Positions 1-8,898 are shown, counted from the first letter of the stretch. The stretch is DNA of 64,000 nt from Rossellomorea marisflavi (GCA_003667865.1 CP033051.1:3560501-3624500), one strand, 5' to 3'. The notes: generated by a model not told the origin, from the sequence alone. Numbers and translations: made by a program.

Positions 1-61
1 AAATGAAAGGAATGGACTAGAACCTTCTCTGGAAAACTAAACTGAAAGAGAGGGATTTTTC

Positions 62-262
62 ATGAAAAACAATAAAATAGTCAAGGATCAAGCTCATGTA
101 GCGCCTGATGAACGAGAGTTAAGCACTTATGCTGGACCGACAAAATATACAAACCTAGAAGAACCATATCCTGGTGATTCCGTTGAATCCCACAAGCGAT
201 TAGAGCAAGGAAATATGGATCTTGCCGAAAAAGAGATTGAACAACAAACTGAAAATCTCTAA
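62..262 (+). CDS. small hydrophilic protein, unknown function
   Basis: This is a 66-residue, highly charged protein rich in Glu, Lys and Gln, with no membrane segment, signal peptide or cysteine. A purine-rich ribosome site (GAGAGGG) lies about 7 bases before the ATG, and a strong hairpin follows the stop, so it looks like a genuine monocistronic gene. I do not recognise the family. Its size and composition resemble the many small soluble proteins that Bacillus makes in sporulation or stress, but that is only a resemblance. It converges on the carotenoid gene crtP and shares its terminator. Confidence 0.6.
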   Translation: MKNNKIVKDQAHVAPDERELSTYAGPTKYTNLEEPYPGDSVESHKRLEQGNMDLAEKEIEQQTENL

Positions 263-266
263 AAAA

Positions 267-303
267 AGAACCTCTGAGAGAAACATACTCTCACGGGTTC
301 TTC
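267..303. terminator. bidirectional intrinsic terminator
   Basis: The arms AGAACC..TGAGAG and CTCTCA..GGTTCT pair with a two-base internal mismatch. There is an A-run on the left and a T-rich stretch on the right. It lies between two convergent genes and can serve both. Confidence 0.75.
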
Positions 304-309
304 TTGCAT

Positions 310-1815
310 CTACACGATATATTGTTTCAGTTGTTCTTGTTCCTCTACTATTAATTCTGCAGTTAATTGCCCTGATAGACAAACCATAGGAACTCCTCCA
401 CCGGGATGCGTAGATCCTCCTACAAAATACATATTTTGTAACACCTTGCTCTTGTTTGGGATTTTAAATCCACCGTTTAACTTACGATCCGTAATAGTAC
501 CATAGATGGACCCACCATTTGAACCATATAACTTCTGTAAATCATTAGGGGTAAACTGATGTTCAAATTCTATATGCTTGCGCAAATCAGTGACACCATT
601 TCTTTCTAACTTCTGAAGTACAAGTTCTCGGTACTTTGCTTTGTACAACTCCCAATCTTCCCCTTCTTTTAAAGGAGGGACATGTGTTAAGACAAATAGA
701 TTTTCACTACCAGCAGGTGCTTGTGTGGAGTCTGTTTTGGAAGATATTCCAACATAAATCGTAGGATCCTCTGCTAACTTTTTGTCCACGAAAATTTGGT
801 TAAACTCCTTCACTGGGTCTTTAGAGAAAAAGAAATTGTGATGTGCAAGCTGATTGTATGTACGATTCACTCCAAGTAATAGAACTAGACCAGATACAGT
901 AGGTTCATATTTTTGAAGATCTCTTACTTCTTTTTCACTTTCGAAATGATTCTTTAATAATGTTTTATAGGCTGGAATGGCTTCTAAATTTGATATCACG
1001 ATATCAGCAAATAGTTCTTGACCATTTTTTGTACGAACTCCTTCTGCCCTACTGCCATTAGTAATAATCTCTTCAACTTCCGTTCCAAGCTTAATATCTA
1101 CTCCTATTTCAGATAATACTTTACTAAAAGCTTCTGCAAGCTTATACATTCCACCCTTAATGTAGTGGACCCCTAAACCTAACTGTACGTGAGATAATTG
1201 GGACATAATTGCAGGAGCATGATAGGGAGACGATCCAACATACATAATCAAGAAATTGAACATTTGCTGCAAATGCTTGTTCTTAAAAAATTTGGATGTA
1301 GCGCCAGCCATTGATTTCATAGGATCCATTTGTAAGAGCTCTTTCATTGGATGCATCATACGTAAGTCTGATAGTCCATTGATGCTCTTTTTATAAAAAC
1401 TCTTCATTGTCAGGTCGTACATTTTTTGCCCATATGATAAAAATGGATATAAATTATTTGCATCGTCGGGTGATATTTTTTTTACTTCGTTAATGAGTGT
1501 TGGTAGATCACTTGAAAGATCTAGTACTGTTCCATCATTAAAAAATGATCTCCAGCCTGGTTCAACACGCTCAATTTCCAAATAGTCGTTTAGGTTACGA
1601 CCAACTTCTTGAAATAACTTTTCCAAAACCCAAGGCATGGTTAAAATAGATGGACCCGTATCAAACGTATAACCATTACCTCTTCTAATATTTAGCTTCC
1701 CTCCTAAACGCTCTCCTTTTTCAAGGATCGATACTTCCAGTCCCTTTGCTGCTAATCGAATAGCCGCTGACATACCTGCAATTCCTCCACCAACAATTAA
1801 CACACTCTTCTTCAC
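310..1815 (-). CDS. crtP: 4,4'-diaponeurosporene oxygenase-like carotenoid desaturase/oxidase (CrtP/CrtNb type)
   Basis: This FAD-dependent enzyme belongs to the phytoene desaturase family. The N-terminus has the Rossmann motif VLIVGGGIAGMSAAIRLA followed by an acidic Lys-Gly segment, and the C-terminus has the family FAD motif around VGGSTHPGGGVPM. Long blocks resemble Staphylococcus CrtP rather than CrtN: GPSILTMP, WRSFF.DGT, YVGSS, AHHNFFF, TDLRKHI. CrtP oxidises the terminal methyl group of C30 carotenoids on the way to staphyloxanthin-type pigments. The frame stays open upstream to 1845, but a perfect AGGAGG lies 7 bases before the GTG at 1815, so I start there (about 501 residues). It is divergent from crtQ-crtO. 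No crtM or crtN is in this window. The exact oxidation step is inferred from similarity and neighbours. Confidence 0.85.
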   Translation of the reverse strand: MKKSVLIVGGGIAGMSAAIRLAAKGLEVSILEKGERLGGKLNIRRGNGYTFDTGPSILTMPWVLEKLFQEVGRNLNDYLEIERVEPGWRSFFNDGTVLDLSSDLPTLINEVKKISPDDANNLYPFLSYGQKMYDLTMKSFYKKSINGLSDLRMMHPMKELLQMDPMKSMAGATSKFFKNKHLQQMFNFLIMYVGSSPYHAPAIMSQLSHVQLGLGVHYIKGGMYKLAEAFSKVLSEIGVDIKLGTEVEEIITNGSRAEGVRTKNGQELFADIVISNLEAIPAYKTLLKNHFESEKEVRDLQKYEPTVSGLVLLLGVNRTYNQLAHHNFFFSKDPVKEFNQIFVDKKLAEDPTIYVGISSKTDSTQAPAGSENLFVLTHVPPLKEGEDWELYKAKYRELVLQKLERNGVTDLRKHIEFEHQFTPNDLQKLYGSNGGSIYGTITDRKLNGGFKIPNKSKVLQNMYFVGGSTHPGGGVPMVCLSGQLTAELIVEEQEQLKQYIV

Positions 1816-2014
1816 AATTTTTCCTCCTATAGCTTGATCGTTCACTTAGGATAACAATCTTGATGAATGTAATATTAATGATCATTTTTACCAAAAGTAT
1901 AGGCTTTCATAACTATTTTGGTCATATCAATGTGCAATTTAATTGAACATGTATCAATTAATATAGAATTGGAGAAAATTTCAATGTATAGACATTTTGA
2001 AGGGAATGAATCGA

Positions 2015-3130
2015 ATGGTCCTGCTACTTCTTTGTATTGTATTTACTGTTCTTCTGTTTTGGAACATCCCTCTTAACACTAAGAAAAGTTCAATTACAAA
2101 TGGCTTTCTTGTAAAAAAAATGTCCGTTATTATACCTGCTCGAAATGAACAAACCAATATAGAACGTCTTCTATCAAGTTTAAAGTTACAAGTCGTTCAA
2201 CCATTAGAAATCATCGTTGTTGATGATCAATCTACAGATCATACAAAGCAAATTGCTGAGAGTTTTGGGGTGAAAGTTGTTGATTCAACTCTTTTACCAC
2301 CTCAGTGGCAAGGGAAATCTTGGGCATGTTGGAATGGGGCTGAAGTAGCTAATGGAGATATATTGGTATTTGTTGATGCTGATACTCTATTAGAGAAAAG
2401 CGGATTACTTCGAATCGCGGAATCATACAAACGACAACAAAATAGAGGAGTCCTAACAATCCATCCATTTCATAAAATGAATAACTTGTATGAAACCTTT
2501 TCAATGTTTTTCCATTTTATTGTTTATGCTTCTGTAGGTGCCTCTTCTATATGGGGGAAACTTTTTGGTTTATCAGGCGGATTTGGTCAGTGCATGGTTT
2601 GTTCAAGAACAGACTATTACCATCTTGGTGGACATGAAACGATTAAAGAGGCTATCGTTGAACACTTTACATTTGCGCGATTTGCAAAAAAACAAGGACA
2701 ATTCGTTAGTGCTATAAGCGGCAAGGGTATGATCAATATGAGAATGTATCCTGATGGCTTTAAGAGCTTTATACAAGGATGGTCTAAAAGCTTTGCATCT
2801 GGTGCACAAGCTTCAAGCTTTATTTCCTTTCTAATGATTTCTATGTGGATTACATGTTTAATAATGTTTTTAACAGAATCATTATCTCATTTACTCGTAA
2901 ATCCCATACTATATCTTTTAGCTTACGGTATATTGGTGTTAGTTCTTTTTAACAATGCTAGAAATATAGGAAATTTCACAATCGTAGATACGGCTTTGTT
3001 TCCGTTACATGTAATCGTGTTTCTATTCATTTTTGTTCACTCGGTTATCCAAACCTTTATAACAAAGAAGAACGAATGGAAAGGGCGATACATTTATATA
3101 CAAAAGGGTGAGGACGAAGAGATAAAATGA
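2015..3130 (+). CDS. crtQ: carotenoid glycosyltransferase, family GT2 (CrtQ-like)
   Basis: This is a membrane-attached family 2 glycosyltransferase. Visible landmarks are an N-terminal membrane helix, the nucleotide-sugar block VIIPARNE, the DDQSTD motif, a DxD metal site in FVDADT, a conserved LSGGFGQC segment, an acidic VEH motif and a QGWSK motif where processive GT2 enzymes carry QxxRW. Three or four membrane helices follow at the C-terminus. CrtQ glycosylates 4,4'-diaponeurosporenoate. Divergence from crtP and a 4-base overlap with crtO support this role. The frame can be extended to a TTG at 1997, but GAAGGG sits better before the ATG at 2015. Confidence 0.82.
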   Translation: MVLLLLCIVFTVLLFWNIPLNTKKSSITNGFLVKKMSVIIPARNEQTNIERLLSSLKLQVVQPLEIIVVDDQSTDHTKQIAESFGVKVVDSTLLPPQWQGKSWACWNGAEVANGDILVFVDADTLLEKSGLLRIAESYKRQQNRGVLTIHPFHKMNNLYETFSMFFHFIVYASVGASSIWGKLFGLSGGFGQCMVCSRTDYYHLGGHETIKEAIVEHFTFARFAKKQGQFVSAISGKGMINMRMYPDGFKSFIQGWSKSFASGAQASSFISFLMISMWITCLIMFLTESLSHLLVNPILYLLAYGILVLVLFNNARNIGNFTIVDTALFPLHVIVFLFIFVHSVIQTFITKKNEWKGRYIYIQKGEDEEIK

Positions 3131-3621
3131 TCATTTGGATACTTGTTCTCATATGGCTATTAATTCATTTAAATATTGCTTTATTTAGTTCCAGATTAAA
3201 GAAACGTACAATTGAGTCAATAAATGTATGGTTTGATCCATTACCATTTGAACGGTCTTTAAGATTATACAAGTTGCTTGGCGTAAAAAAATGGAAGAAT
3301 ATCATACCAGATGCTGCTGGATTATTTCCAAACAGTATGTCAAAAGCGAATATTGGCGTATTAACAAGCTTTGGAAGAAAACGATTTATTTTAGAAACAA
3401 AGAGAGCGGAGTTGTCACATTGGCTTCAGATTCTTCCATCTCCAATATTTTTCTTATTAAATGATCCATTCATTGGTGTAATGATGATCGTCTATGCTAT
3501 TGCATTTAACACACCTATGATAATCGTTCAGAGATACAATCGTTTTCGACTTATGCGCTTGAAAGAACGTCATCATAAACATGACCTCTTTATTTACAAA
3601 GGGCGTTCATCAAAAATGTAG
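3127..3621 (+). CDS. crtO: glycosyl-4,4'-diaponeurosporenoate acyltransferase-like (CrtO type)
   Basis: This 164-residue membrane protein has an N-terminal helix, two further hydrophobic stretches near residues 100-130, and family-typical blocks LGVKKWK..(I/L)PDA, ETKRAELSHW and IIVQRYNR.R. In Staphylococcus aureus, CrtO acylates the glucosyl carotenoid to give staphyloxanthin. Its ATGA start overlaps the stop of crtQ, so the two genes are translationally coupled. With crtP it completes the late oxidation, glycosylation and acylation steps of a C30 pigment pathway. A strong terminator follows. Confidence 0.85.
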   Translation: MIIWILVLIWLLIHLNIALFSSRLKKRTIESINVWFDPLPFERSLRLYKLLGVKKWKNIIPDAAGLFPNSMSKANIGVLTSFGRKRFILETKRAELSHWLQILPSPIFFLLNDPFIGVMMIVYAIAFNTPMIIVQRYNRFRLMRLKERHHKHDLFIYKGRSSKM

Positions 3622-3634
3622 TTAAACATTCCAA

Positions 3635-3663
3635 AAAGCTGCTCATCATAGATGAGCAGCTTT
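3635..3663. terminator. intrinsic terminator between crtO and the yjcZ-type gene
   Basis: A near-perfect hairpin, AAAGCTGCTCAT with ATGAGCAGCTTT around a five-base loop, lies between convergent genes and is followed by T-rich sequence on the plus strand. Confidence 0.85.
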
Positions 3664-3682
3664 CCTTTTATACACTTACATA

Positions 3683-3826
3683 TTAATAGTAACCGTATCC
3701 ACCAAATCCACCTGCACCATAACCTCCAGCACCGTATCCACCAGTGAAACCACCCGCACCAACGATGATTAAAAGGATAAACAATACAACGATTAACGCA
3801 AATCCACCTGCATATCCTGCGCTCAT
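3683..3826 (-). CDS. YjcZ-family sporulation peptide
   Basis: This 47-residue peptide starts MSAGYAGGFALIVVLFILL, which is typical of the YjcZ family, and continues with one membrane helix and a Gly/Tyr-rich tail of GGYGAGG repeats. Members are small membrane-associated proteins found in sporulating Bacillaceae; their molecular role is not established. I start at the ATG at 3826 because AGGAGG lies 8 bases before it. The Gly-Tyr tail suggests a structural role in the spore envelope, which is inference. Confidence 0.85.
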   Translation of the reverse strand: MSAGYAGGFALIVVLFILLIIVGAGGFTGGYGAGGYGAGGFGGYGYY

Positions 3827-3899
3827 GTAAAAAACCTCCTTAATTTGTATTCGATATACACTATTCAAATAGTCTAAAAGGTGTGTAGGCGTTTTTTAA

Positions 3900-4175
3900 A
3901 ACTTAAAATGGTATTAATTATGGGAGGCAATATTGAATGGTCTAATTTAAGATCAATCCGAAACAGAAGTTAACTCCGAGAGCTGATTGTGCCTGCAACC
4001 GAACTAATCTACAACTCCATACAAGTCAAATAGAGTCCGCGATAACCAATTCACTCAAATTTATTAAATTGAAATATCGGTACCCTAGTCAATCTAATAG
4101 ACCATTAATTAAATAAGATCTAGTATACTCATTTGTAAGCAACAGCTTTTCCTACTGTGGAAGCTGTTGTTTTTT
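3900..4175 (+). other. gene-free stretch ending in an orphan terminator
   Basis: No credible coding frame is visible. A clear intrinsic terminator lies at 4140-4175 (CAACAGCTT / AAGCTGTTG followed by seven T), yet no plus-strand gene ends before it. The stretch contains fragments resembling interspersed repeat sequence (AGAGCTGATTGTGCCTGC and CAAGTCAAATAGAGTC), the second partly echoed near 6307-6318. It could be a small RNA locus or a decayed repeat. Confidence 0.4.
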
Positions 4176-4281
4176 ATTTTGTTACAAGTTATGACCACCT
4201 TAACAGAAAATGGTTTTAGCCTTAGTTGGCCAAGCATACAATGTACAAGCCTATGAAAATTATCCGATGGAGGTTTGTGTC

Positions 4282-4917
4282 TTGAGTATAAATGTTTTTC
4301 TTACATATATTATTTTAGGGATTACATTAGCAGCACCAATAGGTCCTGTAAATTCTCTTCGACTAGATAAGGGATTAAAAAATGGATTCTGGCATGCATG
4401 GATTGTAGGTGTAGGTTCAATGCTTGCAGATGCTATATTTATGTTACTTGTCTATTTAGGGTTGGTGAATTTCATTGAATACGAACCTGTACAAGTGTTT
4501 TTGTGGCTATTTGGAGGATTTATATTAGTATACTCAGGAATTGAATGCATCATTAATTCTAACAAAATTTCATTAGACTCTTCACGAAATCAAGATAGCT
4601 TGACTAAATGCTTCTTCTCAGGATTTATTATGTCCATTTCAAGTCCACTATCGATTCTGTTTTGGTTAGGAATCTACGGATCTGTGCTTGCAAAAACATC
4701 AACGACAGCCACACCCATAGAGCTTTTAGTATATAGTTCTATGATTTTCTTAGGACTTGGCATTTGGGATGTATTTATTGCGAGCCTTACAACTGCCTTT
4801 AGGAAATATTTAAACCTTCGTATGATTATTATTATTTCGTTATTATCAGGTTTATCCCTAATTGGGTTTGGAGCATACTTTTTATTCCAAGGGGTTCACA
4901 CTCTTTTTCTTTCTTAA
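4282..4917 (+). CDS. LysE/RhtB-family amino-acid exporter
   Basis: This protein has about six membrane helices and the LysE-family signature near its N-terminus (GITLAAPIGPVNSLRL), plus the mid-protein SGFIMSISSPLSILFWLG block where family members have a conserved N/S-P motif. LysE and RhtB proteins export amino acids such as lysine, threonine or homoserine; the substrate here cannot be read from sequence. The frame extends to 4210, but that part is not family-like. GGAGG lies 8 bases before the TTG at 4282, giving 211 residues, the usual family length. Its stop overlaps that of the convergent gene by a few bases. Confidence 0.8.
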   Translation: MSINVFLTYIILGITLAAPIGPVNSLRLDKGLKNGFWHAWIVGVGSMLADAIFMLLVYLGLVNFIEYEPVQVFLWLFGGFILVYSGIECIINSNKISLDSSRNQDSLTKCFFSGFIMSISSPLSILFWLGIYGSVLAKTSTTATPIELLVYSSMIFLGLGIWDVFIASLTTAFRKYLNLRMIIIISLLSGLSLIGFGAYFLFQGVHTLFLS

Positions 4918-5378
4918 AATTCATTATCATACGTTGTGATGCCCAATGCCATATGGCCCCATAGAATTTCTTTTACATTGTTCACTTGATCTTCCTTACA
5001 ATGAATTAGTAAGAATACTTCTGTCAGATTTGTTTTTTTTAGATCTGCTTTTTGCTTCTTTTTTGTATGGATAAAATCAATAATGAAGCCTAAAATTGCG
5101 CCAAATATAAAACCAAATAAAGCCCAAAGTATTGGTCCTAGGTGTAGAACAAAGCCATAGATTCCCCCTAAAAGCATAAAAATCGTTGCAAGTACTGTTG
5201 ACAATTCTAGATAACTTACACTATCAGATTGATGCATAGAATCAAACACTTGGTCCATCTCTGCTCTTTTATCTAGTGGTAATGCAAGAATTCTCCTTTT
5301 CTCTATCCCTAAATGTGTTAGTTTTGCAATGGCAATCTCAAGGTTTTTTGAGTATTCAAATGAAGCAACAACATACAT
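4914..5378 (-). CDS. membrane protein of unknown function with two helices
   Basis: This 154-residue protein has a soluble N-terminal part of about 50 residues, a hydrophobic hairpin at about residues 58-104 with many glycines, a basic KKKQK stretch, and a soluble C-terminal part. The ribosome site GAGGG lies 7 bases before the ATG. It sits 14 bases downstream of another membrane protein gene on the same strand, so the two are probably co-transcribed. The N- and C-terminal parts may together form a small alpha/beta sensor domain, but I cannot name the family. Confidence 0.6.
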   Translation of the reverse strand: MYVVASFEYSKNLEIAIAKLTHLGIEKRRILALPLDKRAEMDQVFDSMHQSDSVSYLELSTVLATIFMLLGGIYGFVLHLGPILWALFGFIFGAILGFIIDFIHTKKKQKADLKKTNLTEVFLLIHCKEDQVNNVKEILWGHMALGITTYDNEF

Positions 5379-5392
5379 ATACTATCCCTCTC

Positions 5393-6166
5393 CTAAATAG
5401 GCATAACAAAATGCTTATCTTGATATTCATCCTTAAGAAACCTAGCCTGTTCTTTTTCAAAAAGTTTATTATATTCAACACAGTTCGTATAGGAGTCGTA
5501 TAATACAAATCCATATAGTGACGGTAAATACAAAAACCATTGGGGGTCAATGATATTCGAGGCAGCTTGAAAATCCCCATACATTGTATAATGAATGGCT
5601 GGTAATAAATGTGAAAAATAAATAATCGTAACAAACCAGGCAACAAAAATAAATCCAGATGGTAAGCGATTAATATGTAAATAGCCAAAACCAGGTGCTA
5701 AAAATGCCCAAATGATGATATTTAGAGGCTTTCGAACTTCAAGCTTGTTTACCTCTAGTGTAGAAATATTACTTGATAAGATTTTGTAACCAAATTGGTA
5801 GCTTAAAATGAAATCCTTATTCATTTGTTCTGTTCTATGGTAGCTATCCCATATTGCAAAAATATATGCAGGGATATAGAGGAGAAACCATTCAGGGTTT
5901 ATTGTCGATTTTGCTAATGTAAAATCACCAATCATCGAATAATAGATTGCCAAATTCAGACTAGACATATGATTGATTAGCACTTCCCAACCAAATAAGA
6001 CAAATGCTACAAGGTACTTACAGAGCATGATATGTCCTAACCCCGGACAGGCTGCTGACCACCAAGCTGGAACCCAAGGGTTACGAAGGTGAATATAATT
6101 TATTGAAAGAGGTGATATATTTGCTACAATATGTCTCTTATCATGTTCACGATTTGTCCTCGCCAT
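5393..6166 (-). CDS. integral membrane protein with an internal duplication
   Basis: This is a 257-residue polytopic protein made of two matching halves. Both contain a PG(L/F)G(H/Y) segment after a Trp-rich stretch, a long hydrophobic region, (H/Y)Y(S/T)M(I/Y)GDF, INPEWF.LY.P or IDPQWFLYLPS, and a closing WDSY or LYDSY. The halves cover roughly residues 28-115 and 145-235. The function is unknown. The Pro-Gly-hydrophobic-Gly pattern recalls small TM2-like modules but is not diagnostic. It probably forms an operon with the next gene downstream. Confidence 0.65.
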   Translation of the reverse strand: MARTNREHDKRHIVANISPLSINYIHLRNPWVPAWWSAACPGLGHIMLCKYLVAFVLFGWEVLINHMSSLNLAIYYSMIGDFTLAKSTINPEWFLLYIPAYIFAIWDSYHRTEQMNKDFILSYQFGYKILSSNISTLEVNKLEVRKPLNIIIWAFLAPGFGYLHINRLPSGFIFVAWFVTIIYFSHLLPAIHYTMYGDFQAASNIIDPQWFLYLPSLYGFVLYDSYTNCVEYNKLFEKEQARFLKDEYQDKHFVMPI

Positions 6167-6326
6167 ACTATTCCAGCCCCCTTAAGTATTTTCTTAGTAT
6201 TTCACAATACTTCCAAATATATTTAGTAAAAGAAAGCAAGGAGGATCAATACAGCGTAAAAAAGGACATATAAAAGTAAACATACGATCAGCTATCTGAG
6301 CAACGTCAAGTAGAGTCAACAAAAAA

Positions 6327-6373
6327 GGAGCATTCCATTAACAAGGTAATTTCCTTAATAATGAAATGCTCTA
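6327..6373 (-). terminator. intrinsic terminator of cvfB
   Basis: A long hairpin (GAGCATTCCATTA / TAATGAAATGCTC) reads out of cvfB on the minus strand into a T-run (CCTTTTTTG). Confidence 0.8.
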
Positions 6374-6384
6374 TGTTTTTTGGT

Positions 6385-7275
6385 TTATTGATTTTCCGAC
6401 CCTAAGAAAGATGGTTTCTTACCAGCGATGTAAGTCCAACCTTCTTCTTGTTGAACTGTTCCTTGCTTCATTAATGCCCCTAGTGCTCTTTTAAAAGAAG
6501 CCTTACTCATATTAAATTTATCTTTAATTTCTTCAGGACTTGATTTATCACCGTATGGCATTGCACCACTTCTGCGATTCAGAAACTCTAAAATGACTTC
6601 GGTGTCATCTTCCATTTTGTCTTGCTTTAATGGTACGAAGGATACATTTAAGCTTCCATCCTCTTTTACGCCAATTACACGCCCCTCTACCAATTGACCT
6701 AGTCTAGGTTCTTGCTGCCTCTCAGATTCATGAACAAAACAACGATATCCTTGTTCAGATAGGAAAAGCGTGCCGACTTTGACGGTACGATAGACATGCC
6801 CTTGCACTTTTGCTTTTAGCATTTGAGGATCCGCTTTCCTTGAAAGCTGCAGGATGATATTTTCAGTAGCCAGTTTCCCATAAATTCGATTTTGTTTATC
6901 CAATTTCAATGTTAACAAAACCTTGTCTCCTGCTTGTGGCCATACTGATTCAACGATTGGAAGGTCATCACCAGAAATCAGAATATCCTTTGGCAATCCA
7001 ATGTTAACGAATACTCCTAGCCCTCGTTTATTATCCACTACTTCTGCCCATGCATATTTCCCAACTTGAACTTTCGGAATATTCATTGTAGCATTTAAGC
7101 GGAATTCTTTGTCGTGAAAAAGAAATACTTTAACTTCTTCACCTTCTTGAATTTCACCTGTAATCTCAGACTTATGTAGAAGAACTCTATTATCCCCATC
7201 TGTTAAGAAATACCCATAAGGCATTTCAGAATCGACAGTTAAGTCTTGTACAGTGCCTGGTAAAAATTCAGCCAT
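6385..7275 (-). CDS. cvfB: S1-domain RNA-binding protein CvfB (YitL)
   Basis: This 296-residue protein has three S1-like OB-fold regions followed by a C-terminal winged helix. Key stretches are MPYGYFLTDG with LLHKSEI in the first domain, GLGVFVNIGLPKDIL in the second, and FVHESE further on. The winged helix includes EEIKDKFNMSKASFKRALGALMKQG. In Staphylococcus aureus, CvfB binds RNA and influences virulence and agr expression; in Bacillus the orthologue YitL is poorly characterised. Length and domain order match the family. It is monocistronic with its own terminator. Confidence 0.9.
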   Translation of the reverse strand: MAEFLPGTVQDLTVDSEMPYGYFLTDGDNRVLLHKSEITGEIQEGEEVKVFLFHDKEFRLNATMNIPKVQVGKYAWAEVVDNKRGLGVFVNIGLPKDILISGDDLPIVESVWPQAGDKVLLTLKLDKQNRIYGKLATENIILQLSRKADPQMLKAKVQGHVYRTVKVGTLFLSEQGYRCFVHESERQQEPRLGQLVEGRVIGVKEDGSLNVSFVPLKQDKMEDDTEVILEFLNRRSGAMPYGDKSSPEEIKDKFNMSKASFKRALGALMKQGTVQQEEGWTYIAGKKPSFLGSENQ

Positions 7276-7404
7276 GTAAGAAAAACCTCCAACATATATA
7301 AGTTACTTTTATTATTTACCCATTAGTAAGTAAAGATTATTCATTTACTATAGCTTTTTTCATCTTCTGTGTATAGTGAAATCCAATAATTTTACTAAAA
7401 AACG

Positions 7405-7470
7405 AAAAAGCTGATTATTACAGATAAGAAATATCAATAAAATAGTCTGCTAAATCTGTTCATCAGCTTA
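7405..7470. terminator. bidirectional terminator downstream of the MFS gene
   Basis: The arms AAGCTGAT / ATCAGCTT enclose an inner stem ACAGAT / ATCTGT. T-runs occur on both sides, so it can end transcription of the minus-strand gene at 7515. Confidence 0.7.
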
Positions 7471-7514
7471 TTTTTTTAAACATACAAGACTGTTCAGAAA
7501 ACAACATTAAAAGG

Positions 7515-8744
7515 CTATGCATGCAATTTACGCACTTCTTCGTCTTTTGGTAAAAGGAAGGTTAATAACCCCAAAAGAGGTAAGAAACTACATAAAATCA
7601 TCACAAATCCAATACTATATATATCTGCTAAACTACCAAATAATACAGCTCCTACAGCACCCATTCCAAAGGCTAATCCGACTGTTAAACCAGAAACCAT
7701 TCCGATTTTATTCGGTAGCAGCTCTTGTGCATAAACAACAATTACTGAAAAACTGGAAGAAATAATAAAGCCAATCAAGAAAAACAAAGGCATGATATAA
7801 GGTAACGGTAAGTAAGGCAATAAAATCGTTAACGGAGCGCTACCAACCATAGATAAAAATATGATATTCCTCTTTCCAAAGCGATCTGCAAGAGGACCAC
7901 CAAAAAAGGTACCTAAAACACCTGCAAGCATAAATACAAAAATATAGGGTTGAGCTTGTTTTATCGACAAACCATAATCCTCAATCAAATAAAACTGATA
8001 ATAATTAGAAATACCAGAACCATACCAAGAGCGAGCAAACACAAGAAACACGACCAAAAGCATTGCCCACTTAATCTTAGAGTGAATGACCGTTGTTTTT
8101 ATACTATTCTTTTTCATACTTTTAACGCTTTCTTGTATACGCTGCTCACTTATTCTTTCTTTATACCAATAGGATACCTTTAATAAAATAAAGAACCCTA
8201 TTATTGCAACGATTGAAAACCACAATGCCCCTTTTTGTCCAAAGGGAACAAAAATAAAGGCTGTGATAAGTGGAGCCAATGATTGTCCCGTATTTCCTCC
8301 TACTTGATATATCGATTGTGCCAATCCTCTTTTAGAGCCGGCAGCCATATATGCTACCCTAGATCCTTCTGGATGGAAAATAGCTGAACCGAATCCTATG
8401 AATAAAACTGAAAATAAAATCCAAGCAATATGATTGGACAAAGCAAATCCAATTAAGCCAATAAGACTTGATAGCATACCTAGTGGTAACAGAAAAGGCT
8501 TTGAACGGACGTCTGCATAATATCCAAAGACCGGCTGTAGTAATGATGACGTCATGTTTAATACAAATGCAATCCACCCAATTTGCGTGTATGTAAGTTG
8601 AAGCGAACGCTCTATTATCGGGAACATCGCAGGAACTACTGCTTGCATTGTGTCATTAATAAAGTGACCTGAACTAATGGCAAATAGGACACCATAGACA
8701 GTCACTGTTGGCGTTATTTTTTGTTTTACCTGTGCTTGTGCCAT
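7515..8744 (-). CDS. MFS transporter, fosmidomycin-resistance (Fsr) family
   Basis: This 409-residue, 12-helix major facilitator protein has Fsr-type marks. The first helix contains SSGHFINDTMQA with a conserved acidic residue. The first cytoplasmic loop reads GYYADVRSKPFLLP. Helix 4 has FHPEGSRVAYM, a block typical of Fsr proteins, and helix 5 has GGNTGQSLAPL. Family members export fosmidomycin and other small compounds; the natural substrate is unknown. GGAG precedes the ATG. No regulator gene is adjacent. Confidence 0.88.
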   Translation of the reverse strand: MAQAQVKQKITPTVTVYGVLFAISSGHFINDTMQAVVPAMFPIIERSLQLTYTQIGWIAFVLNMTSSLLQPVFGYYADVRSKPFLLPLGMLSSLIGLIGFALSNHIAWILFSVLFIGFGSAIFHPEGSRVAYMAAGSKRGLAQSIYQVGGNTGQSLAPLITAFIFVPFGQKGALWFSIVAIIGFFILLKVSYWYKERISEQRIQESVKSMKKNSIKTTVIHSKIKWAMLLVVFLVFARSWYGSGISNYYQFYLIEDYGLSIKQAQPYIFVFMLAGVLGTFFGGPLADRFGKRNIIFLSMVGSAPLTILLPYLPLPYIMPLFFLIGFIISSSFSVIVVYAQELLPNKIGMVSGLTVGLAFGMGAVGAVLFGSLADIYSIGFVMILCSFLPLLGLLTFLLPKDEEVRKLHA

Positions 8745-8848
8745 GTAAATCTCCTTCCGTTATTTCGGATTCCTAAATAATTATAATGGATTTGTTTCAT
8801 GATTTATATATGAAAATTTATTTAATAATGAAGAACATTCATAAAAAA

Positions 8849-8882
8849 ATGCTTTCACGAAATAATTGTTTCGTAAAAGCAT
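8849..8882 (-). terminator. intrinsic terminator of the YhcN/YlaJ gene
   Basis: A hairpin AATGCTTT.ACGAAA / TTTCGT.AAAGCATT ends in seven T when read on the minus strand. Confidence 0.85.
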
Positions 8883-8898
8883 TCTAGTTCAGTTGAAA

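Noticed and set aside
4210-4281. N-terminal extension of the LysE-type exporter
   Set aside because: It does not match the family, makes the protein too long, and would leave the good GGAGG site inside the gene.
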